Shown: positions 43,750-53,047 of the stretch, piece by piece
How positions within the stretch are numbered: position 1 is the first letter of the stretch
How the letters are laid out: the number at the start of each line of letters is the position of its first letter
NCBI GenBank assembly: GCA_031291305.1
Contig: JARLJH010000019.1
Location: 42,048 to 106,047, forward strand
Source of the DNA: Rhodoferax sp.
GTDB taxonomy: Bacteria; Pseudomonadota; Gammaproteobacteria; Burkholderiales; Burkholderiaceae_C
Direction: 5' to 3'
DNA length: 64,000 bases
Position numbers and translations under genes: made by a program
The notes under the pieces: generated by a model
What the model was told of the DNA's origin: nothing
Databases searched by the model: none
What the model saw: the letters and a program-made list of their open reading frames with translations, nothing else

Positions 43750-45066
43750 TCAGGAGGTTGGCAGATGCTTGGCCGACAGCCGGGGCGAGCCGTCCTTGAG
43801 AACGCTGCCCACGGTGTAAAACGACCCGAAGACGACGATTCTATCAGCGGGGTCTGCGCCTACCAGGGCGGCTTGCAGCGCCGATTCGGGGTCCGCATGG
43901 ACCGTGGCGGTAGCGTCTTTGCGCGTGTTGAGCGCCTGCCAGCGCTGCAACAAATCAGCGCCGGAGACGGCACGCGGTGTCGACAAATCGGTGAAATACC
44001 ACTTGTCAATGATCGGGTTGATGCGCGTCAGCATAGCCTGCAAATCCTTGTCGGCCATGGCGCCAAACACCGCGTGGGTTGTTGGAAAAAAGCCCATGGC
44101 ATCCAGGTTGGCGGTGAGCGCGGCCACGGCGTGCGGGTTGTGCGCCACGTCCAGCACCAAGGTGGGCTGGCCCGGCACGATCTGGAAGCGCCCGGGCAAT
44201 TCCACCGACAGCAAACCCGAACGAACCGCCTGCGCCGTCACCGGCAACTGCTCGCGCAACGCGGTAAGTGCCGCCAGCACGCCTGCGGCATTGACCAACT
44301 GGTTGGCGCCGCGCAACGACGGGTATGCCAACCCGGCATAACGCCTGCCGCGCCCGGCCCAGCCCCATTGCTGCTTGTCGCCCGACACGTTGAAATCGAC
44401 GCCGACGCGCCACAGGTCGGCCCCCACCTCCAACGCCCGATCCAGCACACTTTGCGGCGGCATCGGGTCGCTGACGATCACCGGCTTGCCGGTGCGCATG
44501 ATGCCGGCTTTCTCGTAACCAATGGCCTCGCGGTCTGGCCCCAGCAGAGCCATGTGGTCCAGATCCACACTGGTGATGATGGCGCAGTCGGGCTCGATGA
44601 TGTTGACCGCGTCGAGCCGACCGCCGAGGCCGACTTCCAGAATCACCACGTCAAGCGGCTGATGACGCATCACGTCCAGAATCGCCAACGTGGAGAATTC
44701 AAAATAAGTGAGCGAAATTACATCATCTTTTTGGCATCTAGCCCTTTCAACGTCTGCGAAAGCAGCTATCAATGACGCAGCATCGACAGGTGTGCCATTG
44801 AGGCGCAGGCGCTCTTCAAAATGCACCAGATGCGGCGACGTATAGACGGCGGTGCGGTAGCCCGCCTGCAGCAAAATCGCTTCAAGCATGGCGCAGGTGG
44901 AGCCTTTGCCATTGGTGCCTGCCACGGTGATCACCGGGCATTTCAAGGTAATGGCCATGCGCTGGGACACCGTGCGCACGCGCTCCAGCGTCAGATCGAT
45001 GGCCACCGGATGAAGTTGCTCGCAATAGGCAAGCCAGTCGTTGAGGGTTTGAAAGGTATGTGTCAT
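43750..45066 (-). CDS. folC: Dihydrofolate synthase / folylpolyglutamate synthase
   Basis: 438 residues from ATG 45066; the frame is open 27 codons further up but without family similarity. Mur-ligase fold: P-loop TVAGTNGKGSTCAMLEAILL near residue 48, YTSPHLVHFEERLRLNG, ILEVGLGGRLDAVNI, TSVDLDHMALLGPDREAIGY then EKAGI, and VLDVAHNPHA. At residues about 98-114 the loop before SLTYFEFSTLAI is coded by a copy of the dispersed repeat. The accD and trp genes that usually precede folC in this block are absent; a divergent yffB-type gene is there instead. Confidence 0.95.
   Translation of the reverse strand: MTHTFQTLNDWLAYCEQLHPVAIDLTLERVRTVSQRMAITLKCPVITVAGTNGKGSTCAMLEAILLQAGYRTAVYTSPHLVHFEERLRLNGTPVDAASLIAAFADVERARCQKDDVISLTYFEFSTLAILDVMRHQPLDVVILEVGLGGRLDAVNIIEPDCAIITSVDLDHMALLGPDREAIGYEKAGIMRTGKPVIVSDPMPPQSVLDRALEVGADLWRVGVDFNVSGDKQQWGWAGRGRRYAGLAYPSLRGANQLVNAAGVLAALTALREQLPVTAQAVRSGLLSVELPGRFQIVPGQPTLVLDVAHNPHAVAALTANLDAMGFFPTTHAVFGAMADKDLQAMLTRINPIIDKWYFTDLSTPRAVSGADLLQRWQALNTRKDATATVHADPESALQAALVGADPADRIVVFGSFYTVGSVLKDGSPRLSAKHLPTS
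44723..44772 (-). repeat. Dispersed repeat inside folC, in frame
   Basis: TTTTTGGCATCTAGCCCTTT and GCGAAAGCAGCTATCAA match the reverse of the family blocks (GGGCTAGAGGCC and TAGCTGCTT). In FolC it encodes AFADVERARCQKDDVI. Confidence 0.75.
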
Positions 45067-45136
45067 GGCAGCCCGAATTGTCGCGCAGATGGGCACACCA
45101 GGCAGGGTTAACCCGGTTAATGGCATCATGACGGGC

Positions 45137-45625
45137 ATGAAAACCACCTCTACCCCCTCCTCCGGCGTCGTCGTTTACGGTATTCCCAATTGCGACACCG
45201 TCAAGAAAGCCCGCACCTGGCTGACCGACCACGCCGTTGACTACACGTTTCACGATTTCAAAAAGCAGGGCGTACCTGCCGACCTGCTGCCGGGCTGGCT
45301 CGCGGCTGCGGGCTGGCAGACGCTGGTGAACCGCAAGGGCACGACCTGGCGCAAACTCGATGAAGCCACACGCCTGGGAGTGATCGACGACGCTTCCGCC
45401 ACCGCGCTGATGCTAGCCACCCCCAGCGTCATCAAGCGGCCTGTGGTGGTGTGGGGTGATGGTGGTGTCAGCGTGGGGTTTTCTGCTGAGGCGTTTGAAC
45501 CGGGATACAAACCGTTCGCGGCGATACCCGCAAGGCAGGGCCTTGGGGCAGCTTCCTCATACTGGAGTACCAGAAATCGTCAGCCGCCCCAAGGCCCTGC
45601 CTCGCTAGACGTTTGTGTGAGTTGA
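45137..45625 (+). CDS. ArsC/Spx-family reductase (YffB type)
   Basis: 162 residues from ATG 45137. Clearly of the YffB type: VVVYGIPNCDTVKKARTWLT, YTFHDFKKQG, LVNRKGTTWRKLDEATR, MLATPSVIKRPVVVWGDGG and VGFSAEAFE. The single N-terminal Cys (PNCDT) fits ArsC-like proteins that use glutathione. The last about 36 residues (from PFAAIPARQGLGAASSYW) are not family sequence; they are read from the hairpin at 45530-45605, so a normal C-terminus near residue 128 has been replaced or extended. Confidence 0.87.
   Translation: MKTTSTPSSGVVVYGIPNCDTVKKARTWLTDHAVDYTFHDFKKQGVPADLLPGWLAAAGWQTLVNRKGTTWRKLDEATRLGVIDDASATALMLATPSVIKRPVVVWGDGGVSVGFSAEAFEPGYKPFAAIPARQGLGAASSYWSTRNRQPPQGPASLDVCVS
45530..45605. 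repeat. Hairpin 1: 24-bp imperfect stem with the shared loop
   Basis: Arm 45530-45553 pairs with 45582-45605 at 22 of 24 positions; the central 17 bp (AGGCAGGGCCTTGGGGC) are perfect. The 28-nt loop holds TACTGGAGTACCAGAAATCG, the reverse complement of the loop of hairpin 2. It overlaps the 3' end of the yffB-type gene. Confidence 0.92.
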
Positions 45626-45703
45626 AAAATCGTGCTGTGCCACCGCGCAGGCGGAAACCGGACTTAGGTATCGTTCAACACCGTCCTCTGATCAACGGCG
45701 TCA

Positions 45704-45780
45704 GCGCAGTAGTCGGATAGGGCGACCCCCCGATTTCTGGTACCCCAGTATGAGGGGGTCGCCCTATCCGACTACTGCGC
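45704..45780. repeat. Hairpin 2: 27-bp perfect stem with the shared loop
   Basis: Arm 45704-45730 (GCGCAGTAGTCGGATAGGGC then GACCCCC) pairs perfectly with 45754-45780. The 23-nt loop at 45731-45753 (CGATTTCTGGTACCCCAGTA then TGA) differs in one base from the inverted loop of hairpin 1. Inside the loop CTGG and CCAG can pair. Lies 114 bp before ppnP. Confidence 0.95.
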
Positions 45781-45893
45781 GGCGATCACCTTAAATGCGA
45801 CCTGAGGCACTGAACCCGATGGGTCGCCGTACCAGTACAAGACACAAGCACCCCTAAAATCAGATACTTTCACCGTCCGAACCCCTCTGCACC

Positions 45894-46211
45894 ATGACCA
45901 CCACTCTTTTTGACGGCGTGACCGTCGCCACCCAAGCCAGCGTTTACTTTGACGGCAAATGCATCAGCCATGGCATCACCTTTGCCGACGGCACGAAAAA
46001 ATCGGTTGGCGTGGTGCTACCCGCCACCCTGACCTTCAACACCGGTGCGCCGGAAATCATGGAGTGCGTGGCTGGCGGTTGCGAGTACAAACTCAAGGGA
46101 ACCGATGCCTGGCTCAAGTCCGGCCCGGGCGACAAGTTCAGCATTCCCGGCAGTTCCAGCTTTGACATTCGCGTCACCGAGCCTTACCACTACATCTGTC
46201 ATTTCGGTTGA
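45894..46211 (+). CDS. ppnP: Pyrimidine/purine nucleoside phosphorylase
   Basis: 105 residues, a single small cupin of the PpnP/YaiE (DUF1255) family. Start TTTLFDGVTVATQASVYFDG, GVVLPATLTFNTGAPEIMEC, and the C-terminal GDKFSIPGSSSFDIRV, YHYICHFG. The E. coli protein splits several nucleosides to base and ribose 1-phosphate. The ribosome binding site is weak. Confidence 0.93.
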   Translation: MTTTLFDGVTVATQASVYFDGKCISHGITFADGTKKSVGVVLPATLTFNTGAPEIMECVAGGCEYKLKGTDAWLKSGPGDKFSIPGSSSFDIRVTEPYHYICHFG

Positions 46212-46229
46212 TTCACCGCCTATCTTCAT

Positions 46230-47621
<1,392 letters not shown>

Positions 47622-47666
47622 GACAGGATGCGCCAGGAAGGCGAATTTGCTATTTCTATTGAAGCG

Positions 47667-47701
47667 AGATAGGCCTGACCTGATGAGGGTTCAGGCCTTT
47701 T
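47667..47701 (+). terminator. Terminator after argG
   Basis: AGGCCTGACC and GGTTCAGGCCT form the stem, followed by TTTTTTGTTT. About 45 bp after the argG stop. Confidence 0.85.
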
Positions 47702-47835
47702 TTGTTTCAGAGTTTTTGGGCGTGCTTGTCTTCACAAATAGACGTGTGGAACGCCTGCTTTGGCAAGTACTTCCCCAACTCTCAATCCATCGGTCAGCTT
47801 TTTTTGCGATGAAACATGAATTCATGTTGGAAGCG

Positions 47836-48360
47836 TTAACCCCCAATGGCATCTTTCGCAGCACAGGCCGCCCATTGCGGCAAGTCGGGCATGGGGGCCT
47901 CGCCGGTTGAGACCTCAGGCGGTACTTCGAATTTTCGAAGCAATGCACCGTCCTCAATTCGGCGCAGCTCAAAGAGCTTCGGGGTTGCACCGTGCAGCAG
48001 CGCGCGCTTGAAGGCTACCGCCGTTCCGCCACGCTCGAAGCACCACCCAAAGGTGGCCTGATCTCCCGCAAATGCATGAAGTTGTCGGTGCGTGTCTAGG
48101 ACGATCACGGCAAGCGGTATGGGGTAAGACGCGCAGCAGTTCGGCGAGAGTGAGAGCCAGCCGACATACTGACCGTTGAGCGCAATCTTGGGCGACCGAA
48201 ATGCCACCTGATCATCTTGCTTTGGTGCAAGCCAAGACGACCCCGAGCGGTCGCGAATTTCCAGTTTCGAACCATTTTTCGCAAGGATAAAGGTCGAGAA
48301 CGGTGACTGCGCATACACAGAAAGCGAGATGAATGCCGCGAGTACAGCCAAGGATCGCAT
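47836..48360 (-). CDS. Secreted protein of unknown function
   Basis: 174 residues from ATG 48360 behind GAAAGGTAG. Signal peptide MRSLAVLAAFISLSVYAQ. Contains SPFSTFILAKNGSKLEIRDR, VAFRSPKIALNGQYVGWLSL, SPNCCASYPIP and VIVLDTHRQLHAFAGD, which looks like a small beta-rich domain with repeat-like strands. I do not recognise a family. It points toward the argG terminator. Confidence 0.65.
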   Translation of the reverse strand: MRSLAVLAAFISLSVYAQSPFSTFILAKNGSKLEIRDRSGSSWLAPKQDDQVAFRSPKIALNGQYVGWLSLSPNCCASYPIPLAVIVLDTHRQLHAFAGDQATFGWCFERGGTAVAFKRALLHGATPKLFELRRIEDGALLRKFEVPPEVSTGEAPMPDLPQWAACAAKDAIGG

Positions 48361-48390
48361 TTGGGGTCTACCTTTCAAAGCAACATCAAC

Positions 48391-48447
48391 TTTCAAGCCT
48401 TTTTGGCTTCTAGCCCAATTGGCTAAAAGGCTGACAGCTCTCATTTT
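48391..48447 (-). repeat. Dispersed repeat copy
   Basis: CCTTTTTGGCTTCTAGCCCA then AGGCTGACAGCTCTCATTTT, between the secreted protein gene and the epimerase-like gene. Confidence 0.7.
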
Positions 48448-48488
48448 AAAAGCAAATCCAGCTCAATACAAACGATGGCTTCAACCCA

Positions 48489-49460
48489 TTAACCCCGCCT
48501 TGGTCTGTTGCCGTTCAGATAATCCTCCGCAATCGGCTGCAAAGCCGATGCGACGATGCCCAGCGATGCCAAGCCTGGCAGACGACCGGTGGACACGTTG
48601 TCGAGCTTCATCGAATCCAGGTTGTCATCGCTCATCACCGGCTCGCCAGGTGCCAGGCCCATCAGCTTGACCTGAAGGCGCGCCGCCCAGTCAGGCAAGC
48701 CCAGCACTGGCCGACCAAAGCCGCCTCCAATGCCTGCCAGTTGTGCCGAGAGTTGCACCAGTTGTTTGAGCGTGAACACCTCGGGGCCCACCGCCTCGAT
48801 GATGCGGGGCGAATCGGCCTGACTGACCCCGGCCAGGCACTGCACCACCGCCGTTGCCACATCCTGCACCCACACCGGCTGGAAGCGCGCCTCGGCTCCG
48901 GCCAGCGGCATCACCGGAAAAATCGTTTGCAGCTTGGCAAAGACGTTGATGAATTTGTCTTCTGCGCCAAAGATCACGCTCGGGCGCAGGATGCTCAGGT
49001 CAAAGCCCGCTTTGCCGGTAGCCCCGGCGCCGCACGCGGCCTGTATCAGCACGGCTTCGCCCTCGCTCTTGGTGCGCAGGTACATCGACGGCAATTTTTC
49101 CGGCTGCAGGGCGTCAGCCCCCAGCGCACTGACATGCACCACTTGCTCAACCCCCTGGGTCAAGCAGGCTTTGGCAATCTTGCGTGGCAAGGCAACGTGG
49201 GTGTGCTCAAACGCTTCTTGTGTGCCGTGCAGGATGGCCACCAAATTGACCAGCGCGTCATGGCCCACCACTGCCTGCATCAGCGCAGCCTCGTCATGCA
49301 CATCAAGCTCCAGCACCGTCAGGCCGGGCAAATGCATGATGTGTTGCGCGTTGGCGCGCCGTCGTGTTGGCACCGTTACCGCACAGCCCTCACGCACCAG
49401 TTTTTCACACACATGGGCACCTACAAAGCCGGTACCGCCAAGCACAATGGTATTTTTCAT
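48489..49460 (-). CDS. NAD(P)-binding protein, NDUFA9/complex I-like SDR
   Basis: 323 residues from ATG 49460; the frame is open 17 codons more. Atypical short-chain dehydrogenase of the NDUFA9-like group: cofactor motif IVLGGTGFVGAHVCEKLV at the N-terminus, DALVNLVAIL, VVHVSALGAD, YLRTKSEGEAVL and LRPSVIFG. It lacks the usual Ser-Tyr-Lys triad order in part, as often in this group, so it may bind NAD(P) without classic catalysis. Role unknown; some relatives are linked to quinone or ubiquinone metabolism. Confidence 0.85.
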   Translation of the reverse strand: MKNTIVLGGTGFVGAHVCEKLVREGCAVTVPTRRRANAQHIMHLPGLTVLELDVHDEAALMQAVVGHDALVNLVAILHGTQEAFEHTHVALPRKIAKACLTQGVEQVVHVSALGADALQPEKLPSMYLRTKSEGEAVLIQAACGAGATGKAGFDLSILRPSVIFGAEDKFINVFAKLQTIFPVMPLAGAEARFQPVWVQDVATAVVQCLAGVSQADSPRIIEAVGPEVFTLKQLVQLSAQLAGIGGGFGRPVLGLPDWAARLQVKLMGLAPGEPVMSDDNLDSMKLDNVSTGRLPGLASLGIVASALQPIAEDYLNGNRPRRG

Positions 49461-49534
49461 GGGGCGATCATGCGCCACGAGCCCCCCTCTGCATAGATAA
49501 AAATTTGTCAACTTTTAATAAAAATAACAAAATT

Positions 49535-49563
49535 TGACATAATTTAACAAAATCGATAAAATT
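49535..49563 (+). promoter_or_regulatory. Strong sigma-70-type promoter before cheW
   Basis: TTGACA (49535-49540), 17 bp, TAAAAT (49558-49563), in a very AT-rich 90-bp stretch. Transcription would start near 49570, about 55 bp before the cheW ATG. Confidence 0.75.
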
Positions 49564-49624
49564 CAACCCTGCATGTTTATCAAACCTGATGAATACGGCA
49601 CAGATACGCCATAAAGGTGAATTC

Positions 49625-50149
49625 ATGAACCAAATAAGTGAGACAAGTGATCCTTCAGCACGAGCCGCTTCTGTGTTGAACGACACAACAGGCACCGAAA
49701 TCCGGGAATTTCTGGCATTCAAGCTGGGCAACGAAGAATACGGTATGGACATTCTGCAAGTGCAGGAGATACGTTCCTACGAGCGGCCCACCCGCTTGGC
49801 CAATGCGCCAGCCTTCATCAAGGGAATGATCAATTTACGGGGTGTGATCGTTCCTATTCTTGACATGCGCATCAAGTTCAACCTGGAGCAGGTCAACTAT
49901 GACGAGTTCACGGTGGTGATCGTCATCAACATCGGCAAGCAGATTTTTGGCTTGGTGGTGGATGGTGTGTCGGACGTAATTACCTTCACACCATCGCAAC
50001 TGCGACCGGTACCCTCCTTTTCAGCCGTCATTGACAGCGCCCATCTGCTGGCCATTGGTTCGCTGGAAAACCGCACGCTGATGTTGCTCGATATCGAAAA
50101 ACTCATGACCAGCGCCGACATGGGGTTGGTGTCCCAAATCGTTCACTAA
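49625..50149 (+). CDS. cheW: Chemotaxis coupling protein CheW
   Basis: 174 residues from ATG 49625 behind AAAGGTGAATTC; an ATG at 49589 is also open. CheW fold: [57 protein letters not shown] and [16 protein letters not shown]. It links the receptor coded 26 bp downstream to a CheA kinase that is not in the window. Confidence 0.94.
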   Translation: MNQISETSDPSARAASVLNDTTGTEIREFLAFKLGNEEYGMDILQVQEIRSYERPTRLANAPAFIKGMINLRGVIVPILDMRIKFNLEQVNYDEFTVVIVINIGKQIFGLVVDGVSDVITFTPSQLRPVPSFSAVIDSAHLLAIGSLENRTLMLLDIEKLMTSADMGLVSQIVH

Positions 50150-50174
50150 GATAACTATTCAACTGGAAACCATC

Positions 50175-51920
50175 ATGAACACTATGACCGTACGTGCCAA
50201 ACTGACCTGGGCGTTTGGCGGCTTGGCCTTTCTGGTATTGCTCGTTGCGGGCATGGCCATCAAAACCCTTGGCAACGCCGAGGCGAATTTTGAAAATTAC
50301 GTCAATGGCATCAATGCCCGCGCTGAAGCCGCTCACGCGGTGCGCGAGGCCATTGATCTTCGTGCGGTAGCCGCTCGCAATCTGGTCTTGGTCACCAAAC
50401 CTGAAGATGTGGCTATTGAAAAAGAAGTTGAAACCAAAGCACAAGCAGCTGTGAAGACCAACTTGGCCAAGTTAAACCAGCTCGCGCAGGTACCGGGCGT
50501 GCCTGAAGAGGTGCGCCATTTGATTGCCGAGATCGACAAAGTCGAAACGGCCTATGAGCCTGTGGCCATCGGAATTGTTGACCTTGCTCTCAACAACAAG
50601 AAAGAGGAGGCCATCGTCAAAATCAATGACGAGTGCCGCCCCTTGCTGGCATCCCTGGTCAAAGTGTCCGACGAATACGCCAAGTTGACCCGCGAACGTT
50701 CCGAACAGATGGTCAAGGAGGCAGAAACCGAGTATTCGACGCAAAAAACCATCCTGATTCTGGGCTGTTTGATCGCACTGGCGGCTGCGGTGGTTGCGGG
50801 CATCGTTATCACGCGCAGCCTGACCAGCGCACTGGGTGCGGAGCCGTCCGAACTGAGCGATGCCGTCACGCGTGTCGCCAATGGTGATCTGACGACGCAG
50901 CTGAACGTGCGCAATGGCGACACTGCCAGTGTGATGGCTGCGGTGGACAGGATGCAGACGTCGCTGACGCGTGTGGTGTCGTCAGTGCGGCAAGGTGCGG
51001 AAAGCGTGTCAACCGCTTCTGCAGAAATCGCCTCGGGCAACAACGATTTGTCTTCCCGTACGGAGGAACAAGCCAGCGCTCTGGAAGAAACTGCGGCATC
51101 CATGGAACAACTCAGCGCCACGGTCAAACAAAATGCGGACAGCGCCCGCCAAGCCAACCAGTTGGCCATGAGCGCCAGCACCGTGGCTGTTCAAGGGGGT
51201 GAAGTGGTTAGCCAGGTGGTCGCAACCATGAAGGGTATCAACGAGTCATCACGCAAAATTGCCGACATCATCCAAGTCATTGACGGCATTGCCTTCCAAA
51301 CCAACATTCTGGCGCTCAACGCAGCGGTCGAGGCCGCAAGAGCTGGTGAACAGGGTCGTGGATTTGCGGTGGTTGCCAGCGAGGTGAGAACGCTGGCCGG
51401 ACGTTCGGCCGAAGCCGCCAAGGAAATCAAGGCACTGATCAATGCCAGTGTGGAACGGGTTGAGCAAGGCACCATGCTGGTTGACGAGGCAGGAAACACC
51501 ATGACCGAGGTGGTGACATCCATCAAACGGGTCACTGACCTCGTGGGTGAGATCAGTTCGGCCAGCACTGAACAGAGCCAGGGCGTGTCGCAGGTTGGGG
51601 AAGCCATCACGCAAATGGATCAGGTAACCCAGCAAAACGCTGCACTGGTCGAAGAAATGGCCGCTGCGGCCAGCAGTCTGCAAACACAGGCGGGCGATCT
51701 GGTGCAAACAGTGGCTGTATTCAAACTTGGTGGCAATGAAGCTACGCCTAGCATCGCGTTGTCAAAACCGACGGTGCGCGCGTCCAAAGTTGGCGCGCCA
51801 GCTTTGAAAAAAGGAGTTGAACGGCGCATCGGTGGCACCCCCAAAGCTGCGCCTGCCAAGCGTCTCCCCTCCAAAGAAACGACTGCCGCGAGTACAGAGG
51901 GCGATTGGGAAAGCTTTTGA
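50175..51920 (+). CDS. Methyl-accepting chemotaxis protein
   Basis: 581 residues. First membrane segment at about 12-30 ([20 protein letters not shown]), a periplasmic four-helix-bundle-type sensor (about 31-190), second membrane segment at about 192-215, HAMP, and a signalling domain with the invariant hairpin [20 protein letters not shown] and [17 protein letters not shown]. It ends in DWESF, close to the NWETF-type pentapeptide that tethers CheR/CheB, after an Ala/Pro/Lys-rich linker. Ligand unknown. Directly follows cheW. Confidence 0.95.
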   Translation: MNTMTVRAKLTWAFGGLAFLVLLVAGMAIKTLGNAEANFENYVNGINARAEAAHAVREAIDLRAVAARNLVLVTKPEDVAIEKEVETKAQAAVKTNLAKLNQLAQVPGVPEEVRHLIAEIDKVETAYEPVAIGIVDLALNNKKEEAIVKINDECRPLLASLVKVSDEYAKLTRERSEQMVKEAETEYSTQKTILILGCLIALAAAVVAGIVITRSLTSALGAEPSELSDAVTRVANGDLTTQLNVRNGDTASVMAAVDRMQTSLTRVVSSVRQGAESVSTASAEIASGNNDLSSRTEEQASALEETAASMEQLSATVKQNADSARQANQLAMSASTVAVQGGEVVSQVVATMKGINESSRKIADIIQVIDGIAFQTNILALNAAVEAARAGEQGRGFAVVASEVRTLAGRSAEAAKEIKALINASVERVEQGTMLVDEAGNTMTEVVTSIKRVTDLVGEISSASTEQSQGVSQVGEAITQMDQVTQQNAALVEEMAAAASSLQTQAGDLVQTVAVFKLGGNEATPSIALSKPTVRASKVGAPALKKGVERRIGGTPKAAPAKRLPSKETTAASTEGDWESF

Positions 51921-51993
51921 CGGGGAGCCTATCGCTTCAATGGTAAATTGTCACTGCGTTAAACGACAGTAGATGGTCAAGGTTCACCAGCAC

Positions 51994-52614
51994 ATGCAAC
52001 AAGCTACCGTAGAAAAATCATTTTGTACCACCCGTGAGGCGGCGAACCTTCTTGGCGTCTCGGTGGGTACGGTACAGCTGTGGGTTGAAAGTGGCCTGCT
52101 GCAGGCCTGGAAAACTGCCGGGGGGCATCGCCGTGTGATGCGGGACTCTTTGGACAGCCTGTTGCATAAAAGGCCGCTCACAGCGCCGTCCGCCATTCAG
52201 CCTTCTGTGGAATCCAGGCACCTCAAAGTGCTGGTAGTGGAAGATGATGCCAATCTGCTGCGTCTGTACCAGGCAAATATGGCTGGCTGGCCCATGCGCC
52301 CCGAGGTCACCCTGACCGACAACGCGGTAAGCGCCTTGTTGGCCATGGGACGCAACTGTCCCGACTTGCTGGTGGCGGATCTTCAAATGCCGGACATGGA
52401 CGGTTTCAGCATGCTGCGTGTTTTGCGCGAAGCACCTGAATTTGCAAAAACCACCATTGTGATCGTGACAGGTCTGGACGCCGCAGAGATTGAATTGCGC
52501 GGTGGCATTCCAGCCGACATTGAAATTCTGCCAAAACCTATTCCATTTGACCGCCTGCGTGCCATTGCAGCAGGCATCGTCAATCAATGGCATTTGATGT
52601 TGCCTCCTGCCTGA
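51994..52614 (+). CDS. Excisionase-type HTH fused to a response-regulator receiver domain
   Basis: 206 residues from ATG 51994; ATG 51973 would add seven residues. Residues about 7-60 are a MerR/excisionase-like winged HTH (FCTTREAANLLGVSVGTVQL, WKTAGGHRR). Residues about 78-195 are a CheY-like receiver: VLVVEDDANLLRL acid pair, phospho-Asp in LLVADLQMPDMDGF, Thr in VIVTGLDA and Lys in ILPKPIP. The DNA-binding part before the receiver is the reverse of the usual order. Next to a receiver protein and a histidine kinase that may phosphorylate it. Confidence 0.88.
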   Translation: MQQATVEKSFCTTREAANLLGVSVGTVQLWVESGLLQAWKTAGGHRRVMRDSLDSLLHKRPLTAPSAIQPSVESRHLKVLVVEDDANLLRLYQANMAGWPMRPEVTLTDNAVSALLAMGRNCPDLLVADLQMPDMDGFSMLRVLREAPEFAKTTIVIVTGLDAAEIELRGGIPADIEILPKPIPFDRLRAIAAGIVNQWHLMLPPA

Positions 52615-52630
52615 GTGTTGAGAGATATTG

Positions 52631-52999
52631 ATGCCCTCAGTCCTGATTGTTGATGACCACCCAGTCATCCGTCGCCTACTCTCCGTGACCTTGGGAAATG
52701 ACTACGAGGTGCTTGAAGCGCAAGACGGTATCAGTGCTCTGGAGTCCATTCGCCTGCACCATCCACAAGTAGTTCTGCTCGACGTCATGATGCCCGGCAC
52801 CATGGATGGTTTACAGGTCCTCGAAGCCATCAAGGCAGACCCTCTGACAAGCGACATTCTTGTCGCCATGGTCAGTGCCCGTGGCCAAGCGGCAGACGCT
52901 GAAGATGCGCGCCAACGCGGCGCAGATGCCTATTTCATCAAACCCTTCAGTCCGCAACAAATACTTGCCTGGGTTCGCAACCAGTTACCCAGAAGGTAG
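52631..52999 (+). CDS. Stand-alone response-regulator receiver protein
   Basis: 122 residues from ATG 52631 behind GAGAGATATT. Only a receiver domain: IVDDHPVIRRL, phospho-Asp in VVLLDVMMPGTMDG, VSARG and Lys in FIKPFSP. 16 bp after the HTH-receiver gene and 48 bp before the kinase gene. It may act like CheY or as a relay between kinase and regulator. Confidence 0.9.
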   Translation: MPSVLIVDDHPVIRRLLSVTLGNDYEVLEAQDGISALESIRLHHPQVVLLDVMMPGTMDGLQVLEAIKADPLTSDILVAMVSARGQAADAEDARQRGADAYFIKPFSPQQILAWVRNQLPRR

Positions 53000-53047
53000 T
53001 TTGCGAAAGCCCATGGATGCCATCAAATCCATTTATCACCCGCTTGG

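Noticed and set aside
45530-45780. Integron attC sites or a CRISPR unit as explanation of the two hairpins
   Set aside because: attC sites have conserved ends and variable loops, the opposite of what is seen. There are only two units, inverted, with no regular spacers or Cas genes.
45530-45780. The two hairpins as ordinary terminators
   Set aside because: The stems are very long, the loops are 23-28 nt, and no T-run follows either one.
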